Assembly (NCBI GenBank): GCA_036398095.1
Contig: DASWHR010000099.1
Location: forward strand, 1 to 35,937
Direction of reading: 5' to 3'
Length of the DNA: 35,937 nucleotides
Origin: DASWHR01 sp036398095
Lineage (GTDB): Bacteria > Actinomycetota > AC-67
Under the pieces are notes generated by a model that was not told where the DNA came from, did not search any database, and was given only the letters and a program-made list of their open reading frames with translations. This document shows positions 25,218 through 33,648 of the stretch, in pieces. The translations under genes were made by a program, and so were the position numbers. Every line of letters begins with the position of its first letter. Within the stretch, counting starts at the first letter, position 1.

Positions 25218-26486
25218 GTGACCAGCGCCACCCCGACCGTGAAACGCCGCCTTCCCACCCTTCGCGCTCTGATGCGCAATCCCGACTTTCGCCTCTTGTG
25301 CTCGAGTCAGATGCTGGCCGGGCTGGGGGAGTGGCTCGCCACGATGGCACTCGTCGCATTGGTGTGGGAACGCACCCATTCGGCCGTCGCCGGCGGCCTG
25401 GTGCTCGTCGTGCGGATCCTTCCCGCGGCCGTCCTTGGAACCGTGCTCGGGTCGGTCGTCGACCGGTTCGACCGCAAGCGGGTCATGGTCGCCTGCAACG
25501 GCGGTCGTGCCGTTGTCTATGGCGTGCTGCCCTTCATCGCCGGCACCGCACCCGTCATCGCGCTCGCGCTGGTCGCCGAGATCGGCGCGATCGCCTATGC
25601 AACCGCGCGCGACGCGACGCTGCCGCGCTTGTGTTCACGCGAATCCCTGCCGACCGCCAACGCGATTTCGATGGCGTCGGCGTTCGGAATGATGCCGGTC
25701 GGCTCGGGCATGTTCGCGCTGTTCGGTCTGGCCGGACGCCACGCGATCACGCTGGCGCTTGCCGTCGCGGGCGGCCTCTGCGCGATCGCGACATTGATCG
25801 TCGGCCGGGTCAACGCCCATGCGGTTTCCGGAGGGACCATCGAGCGGCCCGAGAAGGTCTCGTTCCTCGACGGCCTGCGCGCCCTGCGCGAAGTCTTCCG
25901 CGAAGACGCGATTCTTCGCCGCGTCGGACTGGGCGCCGCGATCGCCGCGACCGGCGGCGGCGCGGTGATCACGCTCGGCCTTGCCTACGTCCGCGGCACG
26001 CTGCACGCAGGCTCGACCGCGTATTCGATTCTGCTCGTGAGCTTCTGCGCCGGCGCGGTCGCCGGGGTGGTGTCGCTCCAGAAGTTCCGCGGCGTGCTGC
26101 ACCATGTGTTCCACGGCGGCGTCGGCGTTATGGGGTTGATCTTGGTGCTGATGGCCTTGTTCCCCTCGACCGGGATCGGCGTGGGGATGGCGTTTCTGTT
26201 CGGCGGAGCGTTCGTCGCCACGTTCCTCGGCGGGATCACGATCCTGCAGGACCGCGTCCGCGACTCGCTTCGCGGCCGGGCGTTCGGGCTTGCGCATTCG
26301 GTGCTTCGCGCCGGTGCGGTGATGATGGGCTTGCTCTCGGCCTGGGCCGCGCACGCGATCGGCGAACGTCAGCGGGACTTTGGAATGTTCAATCTGGACG
26401 GAAACCAACTGGTGCTCGCCGCCGCCGGCCTGCTCCTGTTCGCCGCCGCCGCCACCCTGCTCCGCCCCGCCCGCGTCCGCGCCTAA
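25218..26486 (+). CDS. MFS transporter, EntS-like exporter family
   Basis: The 422-residue protein has about 11-12 hydrophobic segments and a soluble N terminus ending MRNPDFRLLCSSQMLAGLGEW, typical of the MFS_3/EntS-type drug and siderophore exporters (written here as adjoining parts). The loop 2-3 motif appears as GSVVDRFDRKRVMVACNGGR. A cytoplasmic central loop (about residues 195-225) separates the halves, and the second half contains DRVRDSLRGRAFGLAHSV. The cargo is unknown. AGGAGG lies 6 nt before GTG 25218 and fixes the start. It stands alone, divergent from the secreted-protein gene and convergent with the lipoprotein gene, from which a large hairpin separates it. Confidence 0.9.
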   Translation: MTSATPTVKRRLPTLRALMRNPDFRLLCSSQMLAGLGEWLATMALVALVWERTHSAVAGGLVLVVRILPAAVLGTVLGSVVDRFDRKRVMVACNGGRAVVYGVLPFIAGTAPVIALALVAEIGAIAYATARDATLPRLCSRESLPTANAISMASAFGMMPVGSGMFALFGLAGRHAITLALAVAGGLCAIATLIVGRVNAHAVSGGTIERPEKVSFLDGLRALREVFREDAILRRVGLGAAIAATGGGAVITLGLAYVRGTLHAGSTAYSILLVSFCAGAVAGVVSLQKFRGVLHHVFHGGVGVMGLILVLMALFPSTGIGVGMAFLFGGAFVATFLGGITILQDRVRDSLRGRAFGLAHSVLRAGAVMMGLLSAWAAHAIGERQRDFGMFNLDGNQLVLAAAGLLLFAAAATLLRPARVRA

Positions 26487-26568
26487 CGTCCCGGCTCCGA
26501 AGTCTCCGGCCATCCTGCGGCCATCGTGTCCAGGGACCACGTCGAAGACGCAACGCGAGCGCTCCCGA

Positions 26569-26625
26569 CGAATCGATGCGGTAAGAACCGGCCGGTTTCC
26601 GGCCGCTTGTTACCGCATCGATTCG
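26569..26625. repeat. 57-nt nearly continuous inverted repeat between convergent genes
   Basis: The arms CGAATCGATGCGGTAA (26569-26584) and TTACCGCATCGATTCG (26610-26625) match perfectly over 16 bp. Inside them CGGCCGG (26589-26595) pairs with CCGGCCG (26599-26605) around TTT. The junctions GAAC and CTTG add two A-T pairs between two mismatches, so the whole can fold into one hairpin of about 25 paired positions. The right arm encodes the end of the minus-strand lipoprotein including its TAA. It may be a bidirectional terminator (no T tract) or a small mobile or REP-like unit. Confidence 0.9.
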
Positions 26626-27587
26626 GCCCACGCCCCGACGCGAAGGTTCGTGAACCGCTTGACCGCCCGGCCATCGACCCAGATCACGAGCCCCTTGCCG
26701 TCCTCGGCCGCCAACAAGTATGTGCCGGTCGAGTCGTAGCCGCAGAGCTCGATCGCACGGCCGTCCTCGAAGACCTGCCCCAGGATGCGGCCCGAGCGGT
26801 CGAACTCCAGCGTCGGAAACGGACCGGGCGCTTCGCCGAGGTCCGCGTACGAGATGGTGCCGACGAAATGCGATCCGCGGCGCACCACCTTCTCGAGCGA
26901 GGGATAGGGGCCGTCGGGGTCCTCCTTCCCGTCGACTTCTTCGGTGTGGATGAACGTCCCGTTGTGCCAGTCGGGGGCGTCTGCGTCGACGATCTCGGGA
27001 TCGCAGCCCACGCCAGAGCAGAGGAGCCGGTAGACGTGGCGCGAGTCTTCGGTCCATTCGATGCCGGCGAAGCCGGCGTCCACGTGCTCCATTCCCCAAT
27101 GCCGCACGGCGCCGCTCCGGAGTTCCTTGACGTACATGTCGAAGCCCTCGTGTCCGCAGTCCCACGAGCGCACCCATGCCAGACGCCGTCCGTCGGGGCT
27201 GACGGACGGGGAACGACCCTCCGCGAGCCGGGATATGCGTCCACCCGTCAACGAAACGCTCTCGATGACGTCGCAGTCCTCGGACAGGCCACGCTGGATC
27301 CAGACCAGGTCGGCGCTCACGGCGATTGCGGAGACGCCGGTCGCTTTCGCGATCTCACGCACGATCGCTCCCGTGGCGGACTTGACGATCACGATGCGGT
27401 CGCCGGTGGTTGCAGCGACGAACATCGCCGGCATCGGCGGCGGGGGAAGTGGGGGCAACGAGGGAGGCGCGAGGAGGGAGGGAAGCGAGGGTCCGGTTGA
27501 GAGTTGCGATGGGAGTTGCAATGGGCGCTGCGATGGACTTGCGCACGCGGCGCCGATCATCAGGAGAAGAACGAGAAATGAGCGCAT
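26610..27587 (-). CDS. Exported lipoprotein with TolB/PD40-like propeller repeats
   Basis: The 325-residue product has a short signal peptide ending in a lipobox-like IGAAC (Cys15). A Ser/Pro/Leu-rich spacer follows (about residues 16-52, many P and L), then a propeller-like domain. Recognisable strands include GRSPSVSPDGRRLAWVRSW (PD40 motif), SGAVRHW, GIEWTEDSRHVYRLL and YDSTGTYLLAAEDGKGLVIWV. Several cysteines in the propeller (for example RSWDCG, LCSGVGCD) may form disulfides. Function is unknown; such proteins often act as surface binding scaffolds. ATG 27587 is preferred because AGGGGG precedes it closely; another ATG lies slightly upstream. Its last codons and stop lie in the right arm of the large inverted repeat. 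Confidence 0.75.
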   Translation of the reverse strand: MRSFLVLLLMIGAACASPSQRPLQLPSQLSTGPSLPSLLAPPSLPPLPPPPMPAMFVAATTGDRIVIVKSATGAIVREIAKATGVSAIAVSADLVWIQRGLSEDCDVIESVSLTGGRISRLAEGRSPSVSPDGRRLAWVRSWDCGHEGFDMYVKELRSGAVRHWGMEHVDAGFAGIEWTEDSRHVYRLLCSGVGCDPEIVDADAPDWHNGTFIHTEEVDGKEDPDGPYPSLEKVVRRGSHFVGTISYADLGEAPGPFPTLEFDRSGRILGQVFEDGRAIELCGYDSTGTYLLAAEDGKGLVIWVDGRAVKRFTNLRVGAWAESMR

Positions 27588-27823
27588 GCCCCCTACCATG
27601 CCGCGCGGGCCGACCCGCCCGCTATGCCCGAAAGGGCAATGTTGGTGCCCGCGCGCAACAAGGGGCCGGAACGGCGGGATTGGCGAGAGGGCACGGCGTG
27701 GGCGCTTCGTCAAGCCCTTCGCGAGTTTCCCGCTCTTGCACTCGGCGTGGCCGGGTTCCTAGCATCCTTGCTTCTTCCTCGGACTCTGTCGGTGCGTGCG
27801 GATACGCTGAGTACGGAGAACTG
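27588..27823. other. Divergent intergenic region between lipoprotein and dgt genes
   Basis: The 236-bp gap contains two small hairpins close together: GCGGG/CCCGC (27605-27618) and TGCCC-GAAA-GGGCA (27625-27638). A TACGCT hexamer at 27803-27808 is a possible -10 for dgt, 15 nt before its start. The dgt reading frame is open through much of the region but shows no family resemblance before the chosen TTG. Confidence 0.4.
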
Positions 27824-28810
27824 TTGCCTACGATCAGTGAAGAAACGGAACGCATCGAGCGCGAGATTCTTTCGCCGCACGCCCAGCTCGCATCGGCGAG
27901 CAAGGGACGGGAACGCGCGGAAGAGCCCGACCCGCTTCGCACCTGCTATCAACGAGATCGCGACCGGATCGTCCATGCGAAGGCCTTCCGGCGGCTCAAG
28001 CACAAGACGCAAGTGTTCTTCTCGCCGCAAGGCGATCACTACCGCGTCCGCCTGACCCACACGCTGGAAGTCACCCAGGTCGCGCGCACGATCGCTCGCG
28101 CGCTCCGGCTAAACGAAGACTTGGCCGAGGCGATCGCGCTGGGTCACGACCTCGGCCACACGCCGTTCGGCCACATCGGCGAGGGCGTCCTGTCCCGGTT
28201 GCTCGGCCGGCCGTTCAAGCATTCGGAGCAGTCGCTGCGGATCGTGGATCTGCTCGAGGACAACGGCCGGGGCCTGAACTTGACCTGGGAGGTTCGCGAC
28301 GGCATCAAAGCCCATACCTGGTCCCAGCCCGAGCCGTCCACGCTGGAGGCGCGCTGCGTCCGTTTCGCCGATCGCATCGCCTACCTCAACCATGACGTGG
28401 ACGATGCGATTCGCGACGGGATCATCACGCCGGCCGACGTTCCCGACGGGGTCCTTGAGACCCTCGGCGACACGCATTCGGAGCGGATCAACAGGCTGGT
28501 GACCTCCGTCGTCGAGGCGTCGCAGGGCCGGCCGGTCGTCGAGATGCGCGAACCGGAGGCCGCCGCGATGGAAGCCCTGCGCGACTTTCTGTTCGAGCGC
28601 GTCTACGTCATCCCCGAAACGGCCGCGGCCCGCGCGCGCTACGAAGCGATCGTCGAGGACCTGTTCCGCCATTACGTCGCTCATCCCGATGAGATCCCCG
28701 ACGAATACCGCGCCGCAGACGCCGGCGTGGCCACGCGCGCGGCCGACTTCGTGTCCGGCATGACCGACCGCTACGCCCTGACCAAGCACGAAGAAATCGG
28801 GGCGTCATGA
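27824..28810 (+). CDS. dgt: dNTP triphosphohydrolase (dGTPase-like)
   Basis: The 328-residue HD-domain phosphohydrolase cleaves deoxynucleoside triphosphates to the nucleoside and triphosphate, so it can adjust dNTP pools. The metal site is plain: His79 in RLTHTLEV, His108-Asp109 in LGHDLGHTPFGH, and a later Asp in RFADRIAYLNHD. The opening DRDRIVHAKAFRRLKHKTQVF is the usual start of the domain. TTG 27824 is chosen because ACGGAG lies 5 nt before it and the sequence upstream looks non-coding. Its stop overlaps dnaG (ATGA), the same adjacency as in mycobacteria (Rv2344c-Rv2343c). Confidence 0.93.
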   Translation: MPTISEETERIEREILSPHAQLASASKGRERAEEPDPLRTCYQRDRDRIVHAKAFRRLKHKTQVFFSPQGDHYRVRLTHTLEVTQVARTIARALRLNEDLAEAIALGHDLGHTPFGHIGEGVLSRLLGRPFKHSEQSLRIVDLLEDNGRGLNLTWEVRDGIKAHTWSQPEPSTLEARCVRFADRIAYLNHDVDDAIRDGIITPADVPDGVLETLGDTHSERINRLVTSVVEASQGRPVVEMREPEAAAMEALRDFLFERVYVIPETAAARARYEAIVEDLFRHYVAHPDEIPDEYRAADAGVATRAADFVSGMTDRYALTKHEEIGAS

Positions 28811-30615
28811 GCGGGGGGACCGGCAAGGGGCGCATCGCCGACGCGGACCTGGATCTGCTCCGCGACAAGGTCTCGATCGTCGAGGTCGCGGCCGACTATA
28901 TGAAGGTCCGTCAGGCCGGCCGCATCTTCAAAGCGCTCTGCCCGTTCCATTCCGAGAAGACGCCATCGTTTTCGATCGATCCGGCGAAGGGGGTCTTCTA
29001 CTGCTTCGGCTGCCAGAAGGGCGGCGACGTGATCACGCTGGTGCGCGAGCTGGAATCGCTCGACTTCGTCGAAGCGGTCGAGCATCTGGCGCGCAAGACC
29101 GGCATCACGCTCCACTACGAGCAACTCAGCGCCGCCGACCGCGCGCGCTCGAAGACCCGAAACCGGCTCATCGACGCGCATCGCGAGGCCGTGGACTACT
29201 ACCAAGCGCTGCTGAAGTCGTCGGCCGGCGCGAAGAAGGCACGCGACTATCTCGCGTCGCGAAAGCTGCAACCGGAAACGCTTGAGAAATTTCAGGTGGG
29301 ATGGTCGGAATCGAACTGGGACGGCCTAACGAAACATTTGAAATCTCGCGGCTTTAGGGACGACGAGCTCACCACTGCGGGTCTGTCGCTGCGCACTGAG
29401 CGTGGCGGATTGATCGACCGGTTCCGCGGGCGCGTCATGTTTCCGATCTTCGATGTGACCGGCGATCCGCGGGCGTTCGGTGCGCGCAAGCTGCTCGACG
29501 ACGATGACGGGCCGAAGTATCTCAACAGCGCGGAGTCCCCGATCTACAAGAAGGGAACCGTTCTGTACGCGCTCAATTGGGGGAAGGCCGAGATCGTCAA
29601 GGCCGACGTCGCGATCGTCGTCGAAGGCTACACCGACGTGATCGCGTTGCATCAGGAGGGCATACCGCTTGCTGTTGCCACATGCGGCACTGCCCTCGGC
29701 GTGGAGCACTTTCAATCGCTTTCCCGCTTTACCAAGAACGTGGTGATCGCGCTCGACGGCGACGCGGCCGGCCAAAGCGCGGCCGAGCGAGCGGTCGAAC
29801 GAGCCTATCTCGAGGCTCAAGGCCGCGATATGAGCTTAAGAGTTCTCACACTTCCGGCAGGAAGCGACCCTGCGGAACAGGTAACTGCAAGGGGAGGCGA
29901 GGAGTTCCGTCGAACTCTGCAGGACAGTGTCCCCGTTGTGGAATTCCGGCTCCGCGCACGGCTCCAAGGGTTGGACCTTTCTGAACCCGAGGGCCGGTCG
30001 CGCGGGCTCCGCGCGTGCCTGCCGGTCCTTGCGCAAGTTTCAGATCAGGTCGTTCTTCGCGACTACACCCGGTGGGTCGCCGACCGATGCGGACTCGACT
30101 ACGACATCGTGTTCCTGGAGGTCCGCAAAGCGCTCCGGGGTGCCTCGGCGCCCGGGCCGGCTGGGATAAAGCAAGCATCCTCGCAGGTCTCCAAGGAGCG
30201 GGAGGCGATCAAGTTGGCGTTGCAGTTCCCCGACCTGATCGACGAGCATCTTGAGCGGCTCGACCCGGACGACTTTCAGGTTCCCGTGCACCGAACCGCA
30301 TGGGTGCAAATCCGGCGAGGCGATACCGATCCCGCGCACGCTCCGGAAGATCGAGTCCGCGACCTGATGACTCGATTGGCGATCGAACCGGTCGAGGGGG
30401 TGCCGGACGGCGATCCGGGCGATAGGCTGATCGACGAGATCTTCACCCGCTTGGAGGAATTCGCCGTCACGCGGCAAATCAACGAAGTACGCAGTCGACT
30501 GGAGAAGCTGAATCCCGTCACCGATCCGCAGGCCTACGATGCGCTGTTCAAAGAGCTCGTCGGGCTGGAGGCGGCTCGACGGCGAATGACGATCGACGAG
30601 CCGGCAGGAGCGTGA
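28807..30615 (+). CDS. dnaG: DNA primase DnaG
   Basis: The 602-residue primase makes RNA primers at the replication fork. The CHC2 zinc domain has Cys45, His48, Cys66 and Cys69 (CPFHSEKTPSF ... FYCFGCQKGGD). The central polymerase core with TOPRIM fold has Glu273 in EGYTD and Asp317/Asp319 in ALDGDAAGQ. The C-terminal 150 or so residues form the DnaB-interacting region, which is less conserved. Codons from about 29830 to 30350 look somewhat less GC-biased than neighbouring genes, but the frame is intact. Both ends overlap the neighbours by 4 nt, so dgt, dnaG and rpoD should be translated in a coupled way. Confidence 0.97.
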   Translation: MSGGTGKGRIADADLDLLRDKVSIVEVAADYMKVRQAGRIFKALCPFHSEKTPSFSIDPAKGVFYCFGCQKGGDVITLVRELESLDFVEAVEHLARKTGITLHYEQLSAADRARSKTRNRLIDAHREAVDYYQALLKSSAGAKKARDYLASRKLQPETLEKFQVGWSESNWDGLTKHLKSRGFRDDELTTAGLSLRTERGGLIDRFRGRVMFPIFDVTGDPRAFGARKLLDDDDGPKYLNSAESPIYKKGTVLYALNWGKAEIVKADVAIVVEGYTDVIALHQEGIPLAVATCGTALGVEHFQSLSRFTKNVVIALDGDAAGQSAAERAVERAYLEAQGRDMSLRVLTLPAGSDPAEQVTARGGEEFRRTLQDSVPVVEFRLRARLQGLDLSEPEGRSRGLRACLPVLAQVSDQVVLRDYTRWVADRCGLDYDIVFLEVRKALRGASAPGPAGIKQASSQVSKEREAIKLALQFPDLIDEHLERLDPDDFQVPVHRTAWVQIRRGDTDPAHAPEDRVRDLMTRLAIEPVEGVPDGDPGDRLIDEIFTRLEEFAVTRQINEVRSRLEKLNPVTDPQAYDALFKELVGLEAARRRMTIDEPAGA

Positions 30616-31871
30616 AAACCGTGGGCCTTCCCAGCGAGACGCGACCCGACGAGGTGCTTCAACTCGTCGCGAAGGCGCGCGCGCACGGCGGCTTCATCAC
30701 CCAGGAAGAGCTCGACGAGTTTCTCGCCACGCAAGACCTGACGCCCGAGCAGATCGAAGCGGTCCAGACCGCGCTGACCGAAGACGGCATCGAGATCGTC
30801 GAGATGCCGTCGGGCGCGGACCTTGAAGAGGTCGCCGAACTGGAAGCCGAGGCGCGCGAGATCGAAGCCGCGCTCGCGAAGGCGCAGACGTCGGATCCGG
30901 TCCGGATGTATCTGCGCGAGATCGGACGCGTTCCGTTGCTGACGGCCGAACAAGAGGTCTACCTCGCGATGCGGATTGAAGCCGGCTTGGAGGCCGGGCC
31001 GTTCTTGTCGGGCGAGAAGCGCGGGCCCGATGCCGCCGAGGTGCGCGAGCTTGCGAAGAAAGCCGACGTCGCATCGATGCTTCCGGCCGGCGTGGCGTCG
31101 CCGTCGGTGACGCAAGAGATTCTTCGACGCATCGAACTGGAAGGGCAGCTCGCGAAGAAGAAGCTGATCGAATCGAACCTGCGCCTGGTCGTGTCGATCG
31201 CCAAGCGCTACATCGGCCGAGGCATGCTGTTCCTGGACCTGATCCAAGAGGGCAACCTCGGGTTGATCCGGGCCGTCGAGAAGTTCGATTACTCGAAAGG
31301 ATTCAAGTTCTCGACGTATGCGACGTGGTGGATCCGGCAGGCGATCACCCGCGCGATCGCCGATCAGGCGCGAACCATTCGCATCCCGGTCCACATGGTC
31401 GAAACGATCAACAAGCTGATCCGCATCCAGCGGCAGATGATGCAGGATCTGGGCCGGGAAGCAACCCCGGACGAGATCGCCCGGGCGATGGAGCTGCCGA
31501 TCGAGAAGGTGCTCGACATCCAGAAGGTCGCCTTGGAGCCGGTCTCGTTGGAGACGCCGATCGGCGAAGAGGAAGACAGCCATCTGGGAGACTTCATCGA
31601 AGACCAGGGGGCGATCGTTCCGGCCGACGCGGCCTCGTTCATTCTGCTGCAAGAGCAGCTCGAAGGCGTGCTCGGCTCGCTGTCGGACCGAGAGAAGAAA
31701 GTCATCCAGATGCGCTTCGGCTTGTTCGACGGCCATCAGCGAACGCTCGAAGAGGTCGGCCGCGAGTTCGGCGTCACCCGCGAGCGAATCCGCCAGATCG
31801 AATCCAAGACCCTGTCCAAGCTGCGCCATCCGTCGCGGTCCCAGAAGCTTCGCGACTACCTCGACGAATAG
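30612..31871 (+). CDS. rpoD: Primary sigma factor RpoD/HrdB type
   Basis: The 419-residue sigma-70 group 1 factor has all regions. Region 1.1-like N terminus: about residues 1-80, acidic. Region 1.2: DPVRMYLREIGRVPLLTAEQE. Region 2: LDLIQEGNLGLIRAVEKFDY and KFSTYATWWIRQAITRAI (-10 recognition and melting). Region 3: EATPDEIARAMELP. Region 4.2: RTLEEVGREFGVTRERIRQIE (-35 recognition). A spacer of about 45 residues separates 1.2 and 2.1. GTG 30612 overlaps the dnaG stop, but AGGAG at 30606-30610 is better placed for GTG 30621, which would shorten the protein by three residues. The dnaG-rpoD adjacency recalls the macromolecular synthesis operon. Confidence 0.96.
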   Translation: MKTVGLPSETRPDEVLQLVAKARAHGGFITQEELDEFLATQDLTPEQIEAVQTALTEDGIEIVEMPSGADLEEVAELEAEAREIEAALAKAQTSDPVRMYLREIGRVPLLTAEQEVYLAMRIEAGLEAGPFLSGEKRGPDAAEVRELAKKADVASMLPAGVASPSVTQEILRRIELEGQLAKKKLIESNLRLVVSIAKRYIGRGMLFLDLIQEGNLGLIRAVEKFDYSKGFKFSTYATWWIRQAITRAIADQARTIRIPVHMVETINKLIRIQRQMMQDLGREATPDEIARAMELPIEKVLDIQKVALEPVSLETPIGEEEDSHLGDFIEDQGAIVPADAASFILLQEQLEGVLGSLSDREKKVIQMRFGLFDGHQRTLEEVGREFGVTRERIRQIESKTLSKLRHPSRSQKLRDYLDE

Positions 31872-31885
31872 CCCCGCCCCGCGAA

Positions 31886-31891
31886 TAGACT
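31886..31891 (+). promoter_or_regulatory. Candidate -10 element (leaderless) for the Kelch lipoprotein gene
   Basis: TAGACT ends 7 nt before ATG 31899, and no Shine-Dalgarno sequence is seen. TCGACG at 31861-31866 is a weak -35 at a long 19-nt spacing. Confidence 0.45.
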
Positions 31892-31898
31892 GAGCGCC

Positions 31899-32912
31899 AT
31901 GCGCGCTCCGTATCGTGTTGTCGTCGCCGCGTTCGCGCTGGCGTTCGGCTTGTCCGGCTGCATCGGCTCCGAGCAGGAGCCGACATCGCCGCAGACGCCC
32001 GGTTCGTTCGCGTCGCTGGTCACGCCGGGGACGCCTCGCTGGCGGGCGCTGGCCGAAGCGCCCGAGCCCCGCCAAGAAGTTGCCGCCGCGTTGCTCGACG
32101 GCAAGGTCTACGTCGTGGGTGGACTGACCGCGAGCGGCGCCACCAACCGCGTCGACATCTACGACGTCGCCGCCGACACATGGGCCGACGGCCCGCCGCT
32201 TCCGGTCGCGTTGCACCACGCGATGGCGGCCGCGTTCGGCGGAGCGATCGTTGTCATCGGCGGGTTCGACGCGCAGAGCCGTCCGGTGGACAGCGTGTTC
32301 CGGTTGTCTGGCGGAGCATGGGTCGAAGATCGGCCGCTGCGTCGTCCCCGAGCCGCCGGCGCCGCGATCGTCGAAGGCAGCCGGTTGTTCGTGTTGGGCG
32401 GGCAAGGCGCGGGGTCGCTTGTCGCGCCGGTCGAGGAACTCGTGGCGGGCACGTGGGTTGATCGCGCGGCGATTCCGACGCCCCGTCATCACGTCGCCGC
32501 CGCGAGCGACGGAACTTGGATCTACGTCTCGGGCGGGCGCACACCGGCCGGCGGTAGCGGCCCCGACCGGAACGTCGCCGCGTTCGAACGATTCAACATC
32601 GCAGAAAACCGCTGGGTGCAGGCACCGCCCGTTCCGACGGCGCGCAGCGGCCACGGCAGCGGCTTCATCGACGGCTCGGTGATCGTGACCGGGGGAGAAG
32701 ATCCCGCGGCCGGCTCGGGTCAGCCGTCGATCGCATCGACGGAGCGCTACGATCCGGCGAAGGGCGTCTGGCTGAAGGATCTGCCGGGCATGTTCCGCGC
32801 TCGGCACGGCGTCGGCGCCGTCACGATCGAGGGCAAGCTGTACCTGTTCCTCGGCGGGTCGCGCGTCGCGCTGGCGCCGACGGCCGACTCGGACGTGTTC
32901 GTCATCCCGTGA
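31899..32912 (+). CDS. Exported lipoprotein with Kelch-repeat beta-propeller
   Basis: The 337-residue protein has a signal peptide ending in the lipobox LSGC (Cys21) and a short Pro/Thr-rich spacer. Six Kelch blades follow, visible from the recurring GG motifs: KVYVVGGLT, AIVVIGGFD, RLFVLGGQG, WIYVSGGRT, SVIVTGGED and LYLFLGGSR. Each comes about 45-50 residues after the last, with typical W and Y positions (TWADGPPLP, NRWVQAPPVP, GVWLKDLPG). Six blades give a closed propeller. The ligand is unknown; Kelch domains mostly mediate binding, and a few are galactose-oxidase-like enzymes, for which the copper residues are not evident here. Its stop overlaps the uracil-DNA glycosylase start (GTGA). 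Confidence 0.88.
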   Translation: MRAPYRVVVAAFALAFGLSGCIGSEQEPTSPQTPGSFASLVTPGTPRWRALAEAPEPRQEVAAALLDGKVYVVGGLTASGATNRVDIYDVAADTWADGPPLPVALHHAMAAAFGGAIVVIGGFDAQSRPVDSVFRLSGGAWVEDRPLRRPRAAGAAIVEGSRLFVLGGQGAGSLVAPVEELVAGTWVDRAAIPTPRHHVAAASDGTWIYVSGGRTPAGGSGPDRNVAAFERFNIAENRWVQAPPVPTARSGHGSGFIDGSVIVTGGEDPAAGSGQPSIASTERYDPAKGVWLKDLPGMFRARHGVGAVTIEGKLYLFLGGSRVALAPTADSDVFVIP

Positions 32913-33592
32913 CCCGCGATTCCCTGACCGCCGTCACGGCCGAGATCGAATCGTGCGTCGCGTGTCCGCGGCTGGTCGCCTGGCGCGAGCAAGCGGCGCG
33001 CGAAAAACCGGCGCGCTATGCCCGCGACGAGTATTGGGCACGGCCGGTCGCCGGGTTCGGCGACCCGAAGGCGCGGCTGCTGATCGTGGGATTGGCGCCG
33101 GCGGCGCACGGCGGAAACCGCACCGGGCGCGTGTTCACCGGAGACCGCAGCGGCGACTGGCTGTTCCGCGCGCTTCACAAGGCCGGCTATGCGAATCAGC
33201 CGACATCGGTGTCGCGCGGCGACGGCCTTCGGCTGCGCGGCGCCTACGTCGCGGCCGTGGTTCGCTGCGCGCCGCCGGCGAACAAGCCCACGACGACGGA
33301 ACGCGACACCTGCATCGGCTACCTAGAGCGCGAGATGCGGCTGCTTCGCGATCTGCGCGTGGTCGTGGCACTGGGATCGTTCGGATGGGACGGGGTTGTG
33401 CGCGTCGCGCGTGCGGGCGGCCACGCGCCGGCGCGCAAGCCGCGGTTCGGTCACCTGGCCGAAGCGGCGATCGGGCCGTGGACGCTGCTCGGCTCGTACC
33501 ACCCGAGCCAGCAGAACACCTTCACCGGCACGCTGACCGAGCCGATGTTCGACGCCGTCTTCGCCCGCGCCCGCGCGCTCTCGCCCGAATAG
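32909..33592 (+). CDS. Uracil-DNA glycosylase family 5 (UdgB-like)
   Basis: The 227-residue base-excision repair enzyme has the family 5 features. Four cysteines (Cys16, Cys19, Cys120, Cys135) are placed to hold a 4Fe-4S cluster. GLAPAAHGGNRTGRVFTGD at 61-79 is the family 5 active-site motif, which lacks the catalytic Asp/Asn seen in families 1 and 4. HPSQQNTFTG near the C terminus is the DNA-contact motif. Family 5 enzymes excise uracil and often hypoxanthine or other deaminated bases, useful in GC-rich genomes. GTG 32909 overlaps the Kelch gene stop, so the two share a transcript although no functional link is obvious. Confidence 0.95.
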   Translation: MTRDSLTAVTAEIESCVACPRLVAWREQAAREKPARYARDEYWARPVAGFGDPKARLLIVGLAPAAHGGNRTGRVFTGDRSGDWLFRALHKAGYANQPTSVSRGDGLRLRGAYVAAVVRCAPPANKPTTTERDTCIGYLEREMRLLRDLRVVVALGSFGWDGVVRVARAGGHAPARKPRFGHLAEAAIGPWTLLGSYHPSQQNTFTGTLTEPMFDAVFARARALSPE

Positions 33593-33598
33593 AGACGA

Positions 33599-33625
33599 GG
33601 CCGCAGCCGGGTTGCGGCTGCGGCC
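33599..33625. terminator. Bidirectional terminator-like hairpin between convergent genes
   Basis: GGCCGCAGCC (33599-33608) pairs perfectly with GGCTGCGGCC (33616-33625) around a 7-nt loop. It lies in the 56-bp gap between the glycosylase stop and the stop of the minus-strand secreted protein. No T run follows on either strand, so it may act as a non-canonical terminator or an RNA 3'-end stabiliser. Confidence 0.65.
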
Positions 33626-33648
33626 CCGCGGGGGGATTGCACAGGGAC

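Noticed and set aside
25187..26584. 465-codon plus-strand frame overlapping the MFS gene
   Set aside because: The translation is Arg-rich out-of-frame sequence; the MFS frame has a ribosome-binding site and transmembrane segments.
27736..27743. TTGCACTC resembling a CIRCE half-site or -35 upstream of dgt
   Set aside because: No partner half-site, and it is too far from the dgt start to pair with the TACGCT hexamer as a -35.
30534..32807. 757-codon minus-strand frame opposite rpoD and the Kelch gene
   Set aside because: It is antisense to two well-supported genes, has no recognisable motif and its composition follows the shadow pattern.
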